The notes below the pieces were generated by a model. It was not told the origin of the DNA and did not search any database. It saw only the letters and a program-made list of their open reading frames with translations. From contig NZ_CP070982.1 of the NCBI RefSeq assembly GCF_018417595.1, forward strand, positions 1,327,501 through 1,391,500: DNA of 64,000 bases, written 5' to 3'. Position 1 is the stretch's first letter; the number at the start of each line of letters is the position of its first letter. This stretch comes from Pseudomonas entomophila (GTDB lineage Bacteria > Pseudomonadota > Gammaproteobacteria > Pseudomonadales > Pseudomonadaceae). Position numbers and translations under genes: made by a program. Positions 35,374 to 46,201 of the stretch are shown here, one piece after another.

Positions 35374-36981
35374 TTATAGGCCGAGCATGTCCCGAGCTAC
35401 CGCCTCGGCGATACGGATGCCATCCACGCCGGCCGAGAGAATGCCACCGGCATAGCCCGCGCCTTCACCTGCCGGGAATAGGCCCTTGAGGTTGAGGCTC
35501 TGGAAGTCGGCGCCGCGGGTGATGCGCAGTGGCGATGAGGTGCGCGTCTCGATGCCGGTCAGCACCGCATCGTGCAGGTTGTAGCCCTTGATCTGGCGGT
35601 CGAAGGCCGGCAGCGCTTCACGGATCGCCTCGATGGCGAAGTCCGGCAGGCTCGGTGCCAGGTCACCGAGGGTGACGCCGGGTTTGTAGGAGGGTTCGAC
35701 GCTGCCCAGTGCCGTGGACGGGCGGCCAGCGACGAAGTCACCCACCAACTGCGCGGGGGCCTGGTAGTTGCTGCCACCCATCACATAGGCGTGGGCTTCC
35801 AGACGCTCCTGCAACTCGATGCCGGCCAGTGGGCCGCCCGGGTAGTCACGCTCGGGGTCGATACCGACAACGATACCGGAGTTGGCATTGCGCTCGTTGC
35901 GTGAGTATTGGCTCATGCCGTTGGTGACCACACGGCCAGGCTCGCTGGTGGCGGCGACGACGGTACCGCCCGGGCACATGCAGAAGCTGTACACCGAACG
36001 GCCGTTCTTGGCGTGGTGCACCAGCTTGTAATCGGCGGCGCCGAGTTTCGGGTGGCCGGCGTATTTGCCCAGGCGTGCCTTGTCGATCAGCGACTGCGGG
36101 TGCTCGATTCGGAAACCGACCGAGAACGGCTTGGCTTCCATGAACACGCCTTTGGCGTGGAGCATACGGAAGGTGTCGCGGGCGCTGTGGCCCAGGGCCA
36201 GGACTACATGACGCGAATGCAGCTGTTCGCCGCTTTGCAGCACCACGCCGGTGAGCTGCTCGCCGTTGATCAGCAGGTCGGTAACCTTCTGCTCGAAGCG
36301 CACCTCACCGCCCAGGGTGATGATTTCCTCACGCATCTTCTCGACCATGCTGGTCAGGCGGAAGGTACCGATGTGCGGCTTGTTGATGTAGAGGATTTCT
36401 TCCGGGGCGCCCGCCTTGACGAACTCTTCCAGCACCTTGCGGCCGTGGTGGTTCGGGTCCTTGATCTGGCTGTACAGCTTGCCGTCGGAGAAGGTGCCGG
36501 CGCCGCCTTCGCCGAACTGCACGTTCGATTCGGGGTTGAGCACGCTCTTGCGCCACAGGCCCCAGGTATCCTTGGTGCGCTGACGTACTTCCTTGCCGCG
36601 TTCGAGGACGATGGGCTTGAAGCCCATCTGTGCCAGCAACAGGCCGGCGAAGATACCGCAAGGGCCGAAGCCGACCACGATCGGGCGTTCCTGCAGCTCG
36701 TTCGGCGCGTGGCCGACGAACTTGTAGCTGACATCCGGCGCGACGCCGACCTTCGGGTCGTCGGCGAAGGTGCGCAGCAGTTCGGCTTCATTGCTGGTTT
36801 CGAGATCGATGGTGTAGATGAACAGCAGCTCGCTGTTCTTCTTGCGCGCATCGTAGCTGCGCTTGAACAGGGTGAAGCCGAGCAGTTGCGCGTCGCTGAT
36901 CCCCAAGCGCTGGACGATGGCGGCGCGCAGCTCGTCGTCGGAGTGGTCCAGGGGCAGCTTCAGTTCGGTGATTCGTAGCAT
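35374..36981 (-). CDS. NAD(P)/FAD-dependent oxidoreductase (large, conserved, uncharacterised)
   Basis: 535 residues. N-terminal ~90-residue alpha/beta domain (MLRITELKLPLDH... FKRSYDARKKN), then an FAD-binding motif GFGPCGIFAGLLLAQMG with Glu about 20 residues on (VLERG), NVQFGEGGAGTFSDGKL, and a C-terminal FAD contact GAGYAGGILSAGVDG. Two Cys sit in SFCMCPGG. The family is widely annotated as an FAD-utilising dehydrogenase without known substrate. ATG 36981 preferred over GTG/ATG at 37005. Confidence 0.88.
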   Translation of the reverse strand: MLRITELKLPLDHSDDELRAAIVQRLGISDAQLLGFTLFKRSYDARKKNSELLFIYTIDLETSNEAELLRTFADDPKVGVAPDVSYKFVGHAPNELQERPIVVGFGPCGIFAGLLLAQMGFKPIVLERGKEVRQRTKDTWGLWRKSVLNPESNVQFGEGGAGTFSDGKLYSQIKDPNHHGRKVLEEFVKAGAPEEILYINKPHIGTFRLTSMVEKMREEIITLGGEVRFEQKVTDLLINGEQLTGVVLQSGEQLHSRHVVLALGHSARDTFRMLHAKGVFMEAKPFSVGFRIEHPQSLIDKARLGKYAGHPKLGAADYKLVHHAKNGRSVYSFCMCPGGTVVAATSEPGRVVTNGMSQYSRNERNANSGIVVGIDPERDYPGGPLAGIELQERLEAHAYVMGGSNYQAPAQLVGDFVAGRPSTALGSVEPSYKPGVTLGDLAPSLPDFAIEAIREALPAFDRQIKGYNLHDAVLTGIETRTSSPLRITRGADFQSLNLKGLFPAGEGAGYAGGILSAGVDGIRIAEAVARDMLGL

Positions 36982-37084
36982 GGCAGGGTCCAGTATCCCG
37001 GCCATGGGCGGCCGGCGGCTTTACACAAACCGCCAAGTATAAGCTGTTAGCCGCCCCGACTGGCAGGATAAAAGCACCTGGCGA

Positions 37085-37762
37085 TCAGAGGTCGCGGGCA
37101 CCGCCATAGTAGGCGCAGCCCTGCAGGGTCTTGCCGTCGATGCGCAGCTCGGCCTTGAGATGGCGGATGGCACCGGTGGCACCATCGACGCAACGCTGCG
37201 GCGCGACCCACAGTTCGATGTGCTGGCCGTTGGCTTCGCTGGACAAGCTCAAGCCGCCGCCAGGCATTTCCTCTTCCAGATAAGGTAGCGGCAGTGGGTC
37301 CTGGCCGATGCGGTTGAGCACCATGCCCTTGCCGCTGGCCTTGATGTCCCAGTCCGGCTCATGGCCGCCGGCGCGCAGGGTCAGTTGCTTGAAGTTCGGG
37401 TCTTCGCAGCCTGGGTGTTCGGAGGATTCAAGGCGGTACAGGCGGGTCACGTCGAGCTGGCCGTCGCTGCCTGCCTGCTTGCTGCCGGCCAGGCGTCCAC
37501 GGACATCGGCGAACAGTTTGTCACCGGCGTCGTCGGCCAGGTTCGCGGCTTCTTGCAGGATACCGGTCGCGGCGGCGTCGTTGACGATGAAGCGACGGCT
37601 TTCGCTACAGGGCTTGAACAACAGGTGGCCGCCGGCCGCACTCAGTTCGCCCTGCATGCGGGTGGTGCCCAGGTTCGGGTCGACCGGTTTTTCGGCCAGC
37701 ACCTGGCAGCCGGCGAACAGGGGCAGCAGGGCAGTGAGCAGCAGGGAAGGGGTGAGACGCAT
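37085..37762 (-). CDS. Lipoprotein of the COG3650/MliC-HslJ-like type
   Basis: 225 residues from ATG 37762 with CGGAG upstream. Lipobox FAGC. A two-part layout: a beta domain with FKPCSESRRFIVND, then a C-terminal domain (HPGCEDPNFKQLTLRAGGHEPDW... IELWVAPQRCVDGATGAIRHLKAELRIDGKTLQGCAYYGG). I recall similar proteins as uncharacterised membrane-associated lipoproteins. Separated by 102 bp from the upstream FAD oxidoreductase start, so probably independent or weakly co-transcribed. Confidence 0.82.
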   Translation of the reverse strand: MRLTPSLLLTALLPLFAGCQVLAEKPVDPNLGTTRMQGELSAAGGHLLFKPCSESRRFIVNDAAATGILQEAANLADDAGDKLFADVRGRLAGSKQAGSDGQLDVTRLYRLESSEHPGCEDPNFKQLTLRAGGHEPDWDIKASGKGMVLNRIGQDPLPLPYLEEEMPGGGLSLSSEANGQHIELWVAPQRCVDGATGAIRHLKAELRIDGKTLQGCAYYGGARDL

Positions 37763-37837
37763 GGGGCGGGCTCCGGGATTTTTTGCAAAATAGCGGGACA
37801 CGGTACCCATGCTGGGCGGTGATCACAAGTGAACCTT

Positions 37838-37878
37838 GTACCGGCCCTCTCGCGGCTAAAGCCGCGAAAGGGCCGGTA
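37838..37878. repeat. Long inverted repeat between livF and the 37085 gene
   Basis: TACCGGCCCT...CGCGGC and GCCGCG...AGGGCCGGTA form an almost perfect 18-bp stem with TAAA loop. REP-like variant. Confidence 0.75.
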
Positions 37879-37902
37879 CCGGCGATGCTTTCTGGCAGAT
37901 AG

Positions 37903-37925
37903 AAAAAAGGGCCCGAAGGCCCTTT
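37903..37925 (-). terminator. Terminator of the liv operon
   Basis: On the minus strand AAAGGGCC-TTCG-GGCCCTTT runs into TTTT, directly downstream of the livF stop. Confidence 0.93.
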
Positions 37926-37931
37926 GATCGT

Positions 37932-38633
<702 letters not shown>

Positions 38634-39401
38634 TTACGCCTCCCCCAGGTAGGCCTTGATCACATCAGGGTTGCCGCGGATCTCGTCCGGCGTGCCATCG
38701 GCCAGGGGCGTGCCCTGGTTGATCACCACGATGTGGTCGGAAATGCTCATCACCAGCTTCATGTCGTGCTCGATCAGCAGCACGGTCACGTTGTGGGATT
38801 CGCGCAGGTAGGCGATGAGGGCCTTGAGGTCCTCGGTCTCCTTGGGGTTCAGGCCCGCGGCCGGTTCGTCGAGCATGATGATCCGCGGCTGGGTCATCAT
38901 GCAGCGGGCGATTTCCAGGCGCCGTTGCTGGCCGTAGGCGAGGGTGCCGGCGGTACGGTTGGCGAACTCGGTCAGGTGGACCTTCTCCAGCCAGTACTGC
39001 GCGCGTTCCATGGCCTCCTTCTCGCTGCGGCGGAAGTTCGGGGTCTTGAACAGGCCGGCGAAGAAGTTGGTGTTGAGGTGGCGGTGCTGGGCGATCAGCA
39101 GGTTTTCCAGCGCGGTCATCTCCTTGAACAGGCGCACGTTCTGGAAGGTCCGCACCACGCCCTTGCGGGCGATCTGGTGGCCGGCCAGGCCCTGGATCGG
39201 CTGGCCGTCGAGCAGGATGGTGCCGCCGCTCGGTTTGTAGAAGCCGGTGAGGCAGTTGAACACCGTGGTCTTGCCGGCACCGTTCGGGCCGATCAGCGCC
39301 ACCACCTGTTTTTCCTTGACGGTCAGGCCCACGCCGTTGACCGCCAACAAGCCGCCGAAGCGCATGCTCAGGCCGCTGACTTGCAGAATTTCGCGGCTCA
39401 T
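38634..39401 (-). CDS. livG: Branched-chain amino acid ABC transporter ATPase LivG (BraF)
   Basis: 255 residues. Walker [10 protein letters not shown], signature [15 protein letters not shown], Walker [15 protein letters not shown]-loop [10 protein letters not shown], and the LivG-type C-terminus ([20 protein letters not shown]). Overlaps livM by 4 bp (ATGA). Confidence 0.95.
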   Translation of the reverse strand: MSREILQVSGLSMRFGGLLAVNGVGLTVKEKQVVALIGPNGAGKTTVFNCLTGFYKPSGGTILLDGQPIQGLAGHQIARKGVVRTFQNVRLFKEMTALENLLIAQHRHLNTNFFAGLFKTPNFRRSEKEAMERAQYWLEKVHLTEFANRTAGTLAYGQQRRLEIARCMMTQPRIIMLDEPAAGLNPKETEDLKALIAYLRESHNVTVLLIEHDMKLVMSISDHIVVINQGTPLADGTPDEIRGNPDVIKAYLGEA

Positions 39402-40650
39402 CGAGGCAGCTCCATGTGCGGACGTTGCATAGGCAGCAGGCCTTGCGGACGCCAGATCATCATCAACACCATCAGCGCACCGAACATCAGCATCCGGTAT
39501 TCGCTGAACTCACGCATCATTTCCGGCAGCAGGATCATCACGATGGCCGCGAGAATCACGCCCAGTTGCGAACCCATGCCGCCCAGCACGACGATGGCGA
39601 GGATGATCGCCGACTCGATGAAGGTGAACGACTCCGGTGTCACCAGCCCTTGGCGGGCGGCGAAGAAGCTGCCGGCGAAACCGGCGAAGCAGGCACCCAG
39701 GGTGAATGCCGAGAGTTTGATCACGGTGGGGTTCAGGCCCAGCGCGCGGCAAGCGATCTCGTCTTCACGCAGCGCTTCCCAGGCGCGGCCGATCGGCATG
39801 CGCAGCAGGCGGTTGATGACGAACAGCGCCAGCAACGCCAGCAGCAGGGCCACCAGATAGAGGAAGATGACCTTGTTGATCGAGTTGTATTCCAGCCCGA
39901 AGAACTCGTGGAAGGTCTGCATGCCCTCGGCGGCGCGGCGTTCGAAGGTCAGGCCGAAGAACTCCGGCTTGGGGATGTTGCTGATGCCGTTGGGGCCGCC
40001 GGTCCAGTCGGTGAGGTTGCGCAGGAACAGGCGGATGATCTCGCCGAAGCCCAGCGTGACGATCGCCAGGTAGTCGCCGCGCAGGCGCAGCACCGGGAAA
40101 CCGAGCAGGAAGCCGAAGGTGGCAGACATCAGGCCGGCAATCGGCAGGCACACCCAGAAGCTCCAGCCCAGGTAGTGGGAGAGCATGGCGTAGCTGTAGG
40201 CGCCGACGGCATAGAAGCCCACGTAACCCAGGTCGAGCAGGCCCGCCAGGCCGACCACGATGTTCAGGCCCAGGCCCAGCAACACGTAGATCAGGATCAG
40301 GGTGGCGATGTCGACCGCGCCGCGGGAGCCGAAGAACGGCCAGATCAGCGCCGCGACGATCAGCCCGATGATGACCCAGCGCTGGGTCTTGGGCAGGGTG
40401 AGGAAGTTGGTCACCGCAGGCGGTACCAGCTTGCGGTCCGAGCGGCGGCCCATCACCGCGCTCCACTGCTTGTCAAACAGCACACGCAGGAACATCAGCA
40501 CCGAGCACACGGCGATGACGGTGAGGGTGAACGGGCCCTGGCTGTGCACGGCCAGGCTGATGCCGTCGATGCTGAGTTTCAGGCCCAGTACCGGGAAGGC
40601 CACGGCCCAGACCAGCAAGGCGCTGAAGAACGCCTGTTTGAGATTTCTGT

Positions 40651-40654
<4 letters not shown>
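39398..40654 (-). CDS. livM: Branched-chain amino acid permease LivM (BraE)
   Basis: 418 residues, multiple membrane helices and the LivM permease motif with [16 protein letters not shown] (ATPase-contact EAA-like loop). It is longer than the minimal ~300-residue LivM because of an N-terminal extension of about 100 residues with extra helices, as usual for Pseudomonas BraE. Overlaps livH by 4 bp. Confidence 0.95.
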
Positions 40655-41574
<920 letters not shown>

Positions 41575-41762
41575 TACAGCGCTCCTAAAAACCTGATTTG
41601 CATTTCTCTGGCGGGGGTGACCCGGGCCCATTTGTTCTCGCGGTCTTCGCCACGTGATCGTTGTGCGGGCACTGCCAGGAAACCGCGGGTGACGGTTTTA
41701 AGATTTTCAGGTGAACCGGCTCCCGGATCGCGGGAATCAGGTCCATAGAACCTCGTAAAACA

Positions 41763-41788
41763 AAGCCCACTGCTCGCACAGTGGGCTT
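41763..41788 (-). terminator. Hairpin/attenuator between livK (braC) and livH (braD)
   Basis: On the minus strand a perfect 10-bp stem AAGCCCACTG/CAGTGGGCTT with a 6-nt loop is followed by TGTTTTACG. It lies 25 bp after the livK stop within the 238-bp gap before livH. A partial terminator here would give more binding protein than permease. Confidence 0.85.
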
Positions 41789-41812
41789 CTCGGTCAGCTA
41801 TTAGTCACGCAG

Positions 41813-42928
41813 TTACTGAGGGGAGACTTCGGTCTTCGGCTTGCCGAAGTGCCATTCGTAGACCACGAACTTGAAGTCCTTCAGGTCGCCTTTGGCGTCG
41901 TACGACAGCTCGCCGGTCGGGGTCTTGAAGGTGCCGGCGTGGATCGCTTCGGCCACCTTCGTGGTGTCCTCGGACTTGGCCGCCTTGATACCGCCAGCGA
42001 TCAACTCGACCGCAGAGTAGGCCGGGAACACGAACGGACCGCTCGGGTCCTTGCCGTCGGCCTTGATGGCGTCGACGATGGCCTTGTTCTCTGGGTCGGT
42101 GTCGAACGACTTCGGCAGGGTGACCAGCAGGCCTTCGGAGGCGCCCTGGGCGATCTGCGAGATGGAGTCGTTACCCACGCCTTCCGGGCCCATGAACTTG
42201 GCTTTCAGGCCTTTCTCTTGCGCCTGGCGCAGGATCAGGCCCAGCTCCGGGTGGTAGCCGCCGTAGTAGACGAAGTCGACGTTGTTCTGCTTGAGCTTCT
42301 GGATGATCGAGGAGAAGTCCTTGTCACCGGCGTTCAGGCCTTCGAAGACGGCCACCTTGGTGCCTTTCTTCTCCAGCGTCTGCTTGACCGCGGTGGCGAT
42401 GCCTTCACCGTACTGCTGCTTGTCGTGCAGGACGGCGACCACTTTCGGTTTGACGTGGTCGGCGATGTAGTTGCCGGCGGCCGGGCCCTGGGCGCTGTCC
42501 AGGCCGATGGTGCGGAAGATCAGCTTGTAGCCACGGGCGGTGATTTCCGGCGAGGTGGCGGCGGGGGTGATCATGATCACGCCTTCGTCTTCGTAGATGT
42601 CGGACGCAGGCTGGGTGGAGCTGGAGCACAGGTGGCCGATCACGAACTTGACGCCATCGTTGACCACTTTGTTGGCGACGGCCACGGCCTGTTTAGGGTC
42701 GCACGCGTCGTCGTATTCCTTGGCTTCGAGCATCTTGCCGTCGACGCCGCCCTTGGCGTTGATGTCCTTGATGGCTTGCTTGGCACCGGTGAACTGCATG
42801 TCGCCGTATTGAGTCACGGGACCGGTCTTCGGCCCGGCGATACCGATCTTGATGGTATCGGCGGCAAACGAATGGCTGGCAACCCCGGCCAGAACCATTG
42901 CGGCAAACAGCTTGGAAATCTTGATCAT
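41813..42928 (-). CDS. livK: Leu/Ile/Val-binding periplasmic protein LivK (BraC)
   Basis: 371 residues. Signal peptide MIKISKLFAAMVLAGVASHSFA, then the type I periplasmic-binding fold of LivK (IKIGIAGPKTGPVTQYGD... AVANKVVNDGVKFVIGHLCSSST... DEGVIMITPAATSPEIT). Two Cys (DACDP, GHLCS) probably form the usual disulfide. Delivers branched-chain amino acids to LivHM. GTGGAGCACT precedes the ATG. Confidence 0.96.
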   Translation of the reverse strand: MIKISKLFAAMVLAGVASHSFAADTIKIGIAGPKTGPVTQYGDMQFTGAKQAIKDINAKGGVDGKMLEAKEYDDACDPKQAVAVANKVVNDGVKFVIGHLCSSSTQPASDIYEDEGVIMITPAATSPEITARGYKLIFRTIGLDSAQGPAAGNYIADHVKPKVVAVLHDKQQYGEGIATAVKQTLEKKGTKVAVFEGLNAGDKDFSSIIQKLKQNNVDFVYYGGYHPELGLILRQAQEKGLKAKFMGPEGVGNDSISQIAQGASEGLLVTLPKSFDTDPENKAIVDAIKADGKDPSGPFVFPAYSAVELIAGGIKAAKSEDTTKVAEAIHAGTFKTPTGELSYDAKGDLKDFKFVVYEWHFGKPKTEVSPQ

Positions 42929-43050
42929 AGTGCTCCACTCATTCTGTTGTAATTCTTATAGTCCTGAGGCCAGGGCTACAGACCGGGCGGGATTCGCGGC
43001 CTGGCTACGCCATGCCGTAAGCCCGCCTTCCCCCGGAACATGTCCCGGAA

Positions 43051-43064
43051 CTGTACCGGTACAG
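43051..43064. promoter_or_regulatory. Perfect 14-bp palindrome upstream of livK
   Basis: CTGTACCGGTACAG lies in the 360-bp gap 42929-43288 between livK and the divergent DUF2288 gene. A near-palindrome GGAACATGTCC (43035-43045) is next to it. This is where an operator for livK would be expected; the regulator is not known. No gene is seen in the gap. Confidence 0.4.
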
Positions 43065-43288
43065 TGTAGAGCGCCGTCCGAGCGCTTGAAAAGCGGGCGA
43101 AAAGCGTCTGTCTCGAGGGGTGTCGCCTGATCGACATAAAGATACAGAAAAGCGCCATCAATTTGCCTGCATCTTCGGCCCGTCCCCACAAACTCGGGCC
43201 GGATCGACCAAATTACGTATTTGAAACCGGGTTTTTCTGCAAAAATGCCGACCTTTTTTGTTGGTCGATTCTTTGCGCAGGTAAACCC

Positions 43289-43594
43289 ATGACTGATCAA
43301 GTAAGCACCCTCTATGCCAAATTGCTCGGCGAGACCGCCGTCATCGAGTGGAAAGCCCTGGAGCGTTTCTGGGCCAAGGGTGACCTGATTTGGGTCGACC
43401 CCAGCCTCGACCTGATCGCCGTTGCCGAGGCGATGGCCGAGAATCGCAGCGAGATCTTCGCCAAGTGGCGTAGTGATGGCACTGTCGGGCCGGTTTCCGC
43501 CGAGCAGGCGCTCGACCTGCAAACCCGCGATCCAGAGATCTGGGCGGTGGTGGTTTCGCCGTTCATCGTGATCCAGGCGAAGAAAGCGGAATAA
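43289..43594 (+). CDS. DUF2288 protein
   Basis: 101 residues from ATG 43289 (MTDQVSTLYAKLLGETAVIEWKALERFWAKGDLIWV). Single small cytoplasmic domain with conserved Trp residues and C-terminal EIWAVVVSPFIVIQAKK. DUF2288 has no known function. Preceded by CAGGTAAACCC. Divergent from livK, convergent with the tubulin-like gene. Confidence 0.88.
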   Translation: MTDQVSTLYAKLLGETAVIEWKALERFWAKGDLIWVDPSLDLIAVAEAMAENRSEIFAKWRSDGTVGPVSAEQALDLQTRDPEIWAVVVSPFIVIQAKKAE

Positions 43595-43745
43595 GCACGC
43601 GCTTTTTTAGTGCGTGAAAATGCACAGGCGCCTCGCGCTGGTGCGCGTTGACGCTCACGTAAGGTGGAAGTTGGTAACAGTGGCGGGGTGATTTGGCGGG
43701 GCGGTAACAGTTTACGGCATGCGTAACTGGGGCTGCTGCGCAGCC

Positions 43746-43801
43746 CGTTCGCGGGTAAACCGCTCCCACAGGTATCGTAGGAGCCGGCTTGCCGGCGAAA
43801 G
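43746..43801. repeat. REP pair
   Basis: GTTCGCGGGTAAACCGCTCCCACAGG faces GTAGGAGCCGGCTTGCCGGC: two differing REP arms in inverted orientation in the 231-bp gap before the tubulin-like gene. Confidence 0.7.
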
Positions 43802-43825
43802 GTCCGCAGAGCGGCCCTTGCTGTC

Positions 43826-46009
43826 TCAGTAGTCCACGCGCCCGGTATGGCTGTTCAGCGAAATCACCCGGGTCTTGCCGATGCGGTGCCTGAAGATCTC
43901 GCGCAGGTACTTCACCGCCTTCTTCACGCATTCACGCGACAGGCGAATGTCGTTGATCGACACGAAGCGGCTCTTGTCGTTGATCAGCTCGCGGTACTTC
44001 TTCTCGTACATCGGCTTGATCGCGTACCAGTTGGTGTCGAGGATCTTCGCCGGGTTCTCGAATTCGTTCAGCAGGTCGTCGATGCTGTCTTCATCGAAGT
44101 GCTCGCTGGTGATGAAGTCGAGGATGGCGTTGTCCAGGGTGTCGTCGAAGCGGTACGGCGTGCGGGCGAAGCAGCGCTTGATGAAGGCCACGATCAGGGT
44201 CAGGAAGTCGTCCGACAGGCACGGGCTCTTGGCGATCAGGGTGGTCAGCGACAGGTTGGCCGAGGCGCCGATCACCAGCGCGTAGCGCTTGAGCGTGGTG
44301 TTGGGGAACAGGCTGTTGAGGTGGGTCTTGAGCCGGTTCAGGTCCATGTACGACAGCTTGTAGTCCTTGGGCAGCGAGACGATCGACACCACCGACGAAC
44401 AGTTCTTGAAGAAGTGCAGGTCGTGCAGCGCCGCGGCGTCGTAGCCCGAGGCCTGGTATTGCTCCAGCGCGGCGCGGTAACGGCGCGACTCGATCGGCAG
44501 CAGGCTGATGCCTTCGATGGCCTGGGTCTGCTTGTTGAAGTGCGGCAGGTCGATGGAGCGGAAGAACAGGTCGTCGATATCCAGGCGCGGTTGCTCGCGC
44601 TCGAACACCTTGAACTTGTCCGAACCCTGGGCCGGGATCTCCGGCACCACCGACTCGGCGTAGGCGATGGCCACGGGGCCTGCCAGGCTCATGAACAGGT
44701 CGTTGGCGTCCAGGCGGATGGTTTCGCCGATGTCGATACCCGCGCGGCGGAAGTAGTTCTGGTCGTAGTCGGTGGTCACCGCCTGGGCGGTGAGGATGTT
44801 GAAGATCTGCTGGGAGATGTACTGGTTGGCGTGCTTCTCCATGGCGTTGACGTCGATGTTCTGGATCGTGCCGTCGTCGCTCTCTTCGGCGTAGCGCATG
44901 ATGTCGTTGGAGATCAGCATCATCGCGTTCCATGGGCGGATGCGGCCCATGACGCTGGCTTCGCTGCTGTCTTCATTGTCGAAGTTGTACGAGAAGTCCC
45001 ATTCCTCCGACAGGTACTTGCACAGCAGGCGCCCGGCGTTGATGTGCAAGGCTTCGGACATTTCGCTGCGGTGGTCGGAGGCGTTCGGCAGCACGCAGAT
45101 GCCGCTGGTGAAGATCGGCTCGAAGACGAACGAATGCCCGCTCTTGCCGTCGTTCTCGTCGGCCGGCTTGGTGTCGAAGGTCTTGTTCATGTACGAGTAC
45201 TGCTGGGCCAGGCCGAACTCCGAGGCCATGCCCGAGCCGGTACCGCCGCCGGCGCTGAAGATGTAGAAGTACAGGCGCGACTGGTTCGCCTTGATGCCGC
45301 AGGAGTCGATCAGGTACGAGTGGATCAGCTTCCAGTCGGCGCTGGAGAAGCGCTGGGTATCCTTGTTGAGGATGATCTTGGCCAGGTACTGGCCGAGGAT
45401 CGGCGCGTTGCCGGCGCCGCCGGCATGCACCTCGGACAGGTCCATGATCTTCATCTTGCTGTAGTCGCGCAGGAACCCGCCGCGCTCGCCCTTGCGCGAG
45501 AAACGGATGCGCCCGGCGATGTCCTTGTCCAGGTCGCCGAGCATCACCAGGGGCTCGACCAGGAACACCGGCTTGGTGCCCTTGTTCTGCACCAGGCGCA
45601 GGTTCTGGCGGATCCAGCGTGCCGGGCTGTAGCCGGTTTCGCCCTTGTGCCGGTCTTCGTTGTTGAACTCGTTGAGGAAGAACGTGCGGGCGTTGTACAC
45701 CAGCTCCGCCACGTCCAGGGCGATGTTCGAACCGCAACGGCCCAGGCCGATCAGGCACACCGAGGGGAACTGCTGCTCCAGGCGCAGCTGGTCTTCGCTC
45801 TCGACGTGGAGGTTTTGCGGGAACACCAGGTCGCGCAGGCCGTCGAGGTTGTCGAGGATGCGCTGGATGTCCTGTTCGGTGAAGTACAGGTACTGATGCG
45901 TCGGCAGATTGCGGCTGGCAGGAAGATCTCGAGCACCACCGGCAGTCAGTGACGTGGGAGTGAGCGACGACTCAGGGACCGCATTGGCAGAAGTGTTCGT
46001 AGAGGTCAT
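43826..46009 (-). CDS. Tubulin/FtsZ-superfamily GTPase-like protein, chromosomal, function unknown
   Basis: 727 residues from ATG 46009. A ~40-residue Ser/Thr-rich tail and a helix precede a tubulin-type nucleotide domain: G1 loop CLIGLGRCGSN (85-95), T3-like HAGGAGNAPILG (195-206), the signature phosphate loop SAGGGTGSG (252-260), LISNDI (365-370, like the FtsZ IPND motif) and a T7-like LDANDLF (433-439). About 280 more residues follow with LHDLHFFKNCSSVVSIVSLP and helical regions. FtsZ itself is ~400 residues and uses GGGTGTG, so this is a separate family, closest in idea to Pfam Tubulin_2 or the FtsZ-like families of unknown role. Starts at 46057 or 46159 are possible but lack ribosome sites. 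It stands alone, convergent to DUF2288 and divergent from the next gene. Polymerisation is inference. Confidence 0.85.
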   Translation of the reverse strand: MTSTNTSANAVPESSLTPTSLTAGGARDLPASRNLPTHQYLYFTEQDIQRILDNLDGLRDLVFPQNLHVESEDQLRLEQQFPSVCLIGLGRCGSNIALDVAELVYNARTFFLNEFNNEDRHKGETGYSPARWIRQNLRLVQNKGTKPVFLVEPLVMLGDLDKDIAGRIRFSRKGERGGFLRDYSKMKIMDLSEVHAGGAGNAPILGQYLAKIILNKDTQRFSSADWKLIHSYLIDSCGIKANQSRLYFYIFSAGGGTGSGMASEFGLAQQYSYMNKTFDTKPADENDGKSGHSFVFEPIFTSGICVLPNASDHRSEMSEALHINAGRLLCKYLSEEWDFSYNFDNEDSSEASVMGRIRPWNAMMLISNDIMRYAEESDDGTIQNIDVNAMEKHANQYISQQIFNILTAQAVTTDYDQNYFRRAGIDIGETIRLDANDLFMSLAGPVAIAYAESVVPEIPAQGSDKFKVFEREQPRLDIDDLFFRSIDLPHFNKQTQAIEGISLLPIESRRYRAALEQYQASGYDAAALHDLHFFKNCSSVVSIVSLPKDYKLSYMDLNRLKTHLNSLFPNTTLKRYALVIGASANLSLTTLIAKSPCLSDDFLTLIVAFIKRCFARTPYRFDDTLDNAILDFITSEHFDEDSIDDLLNEFENPAKILDTNWYAIKPMYEKKYRELINDKSRFVSINDIRLSRECVKKAVKYLREIFRHRIGKTRVISLNSHTGRVDY

Positions 46010-46201
46010 AGTGCGCCATTTGCCTGGAGTGGTGGGTTCCCCGTCGAGGTATGTCATGTAGCCATCACGGAGAAATTTCGCGACTTTATCAGTGCGTCTT
46101 TTTCTTGTGCGATAGGGGTTTTCCCTAGGCGTTCTAAGGTTTTCTCCTCGCACCCGCATTGCATCGTCCGTTTGTCACGCTTCTTTAATCTGGAGTCGTT
46201 C

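Noticed and set aside
43847..45952. 701-codon plus-strand open frame over the tubulin-like gene
   Set aside because: Antisense shadow; composition (Val, Arg, Gly, His, Gln) is artefactual, whereas the minus strand carries ordered tubulin motifs.
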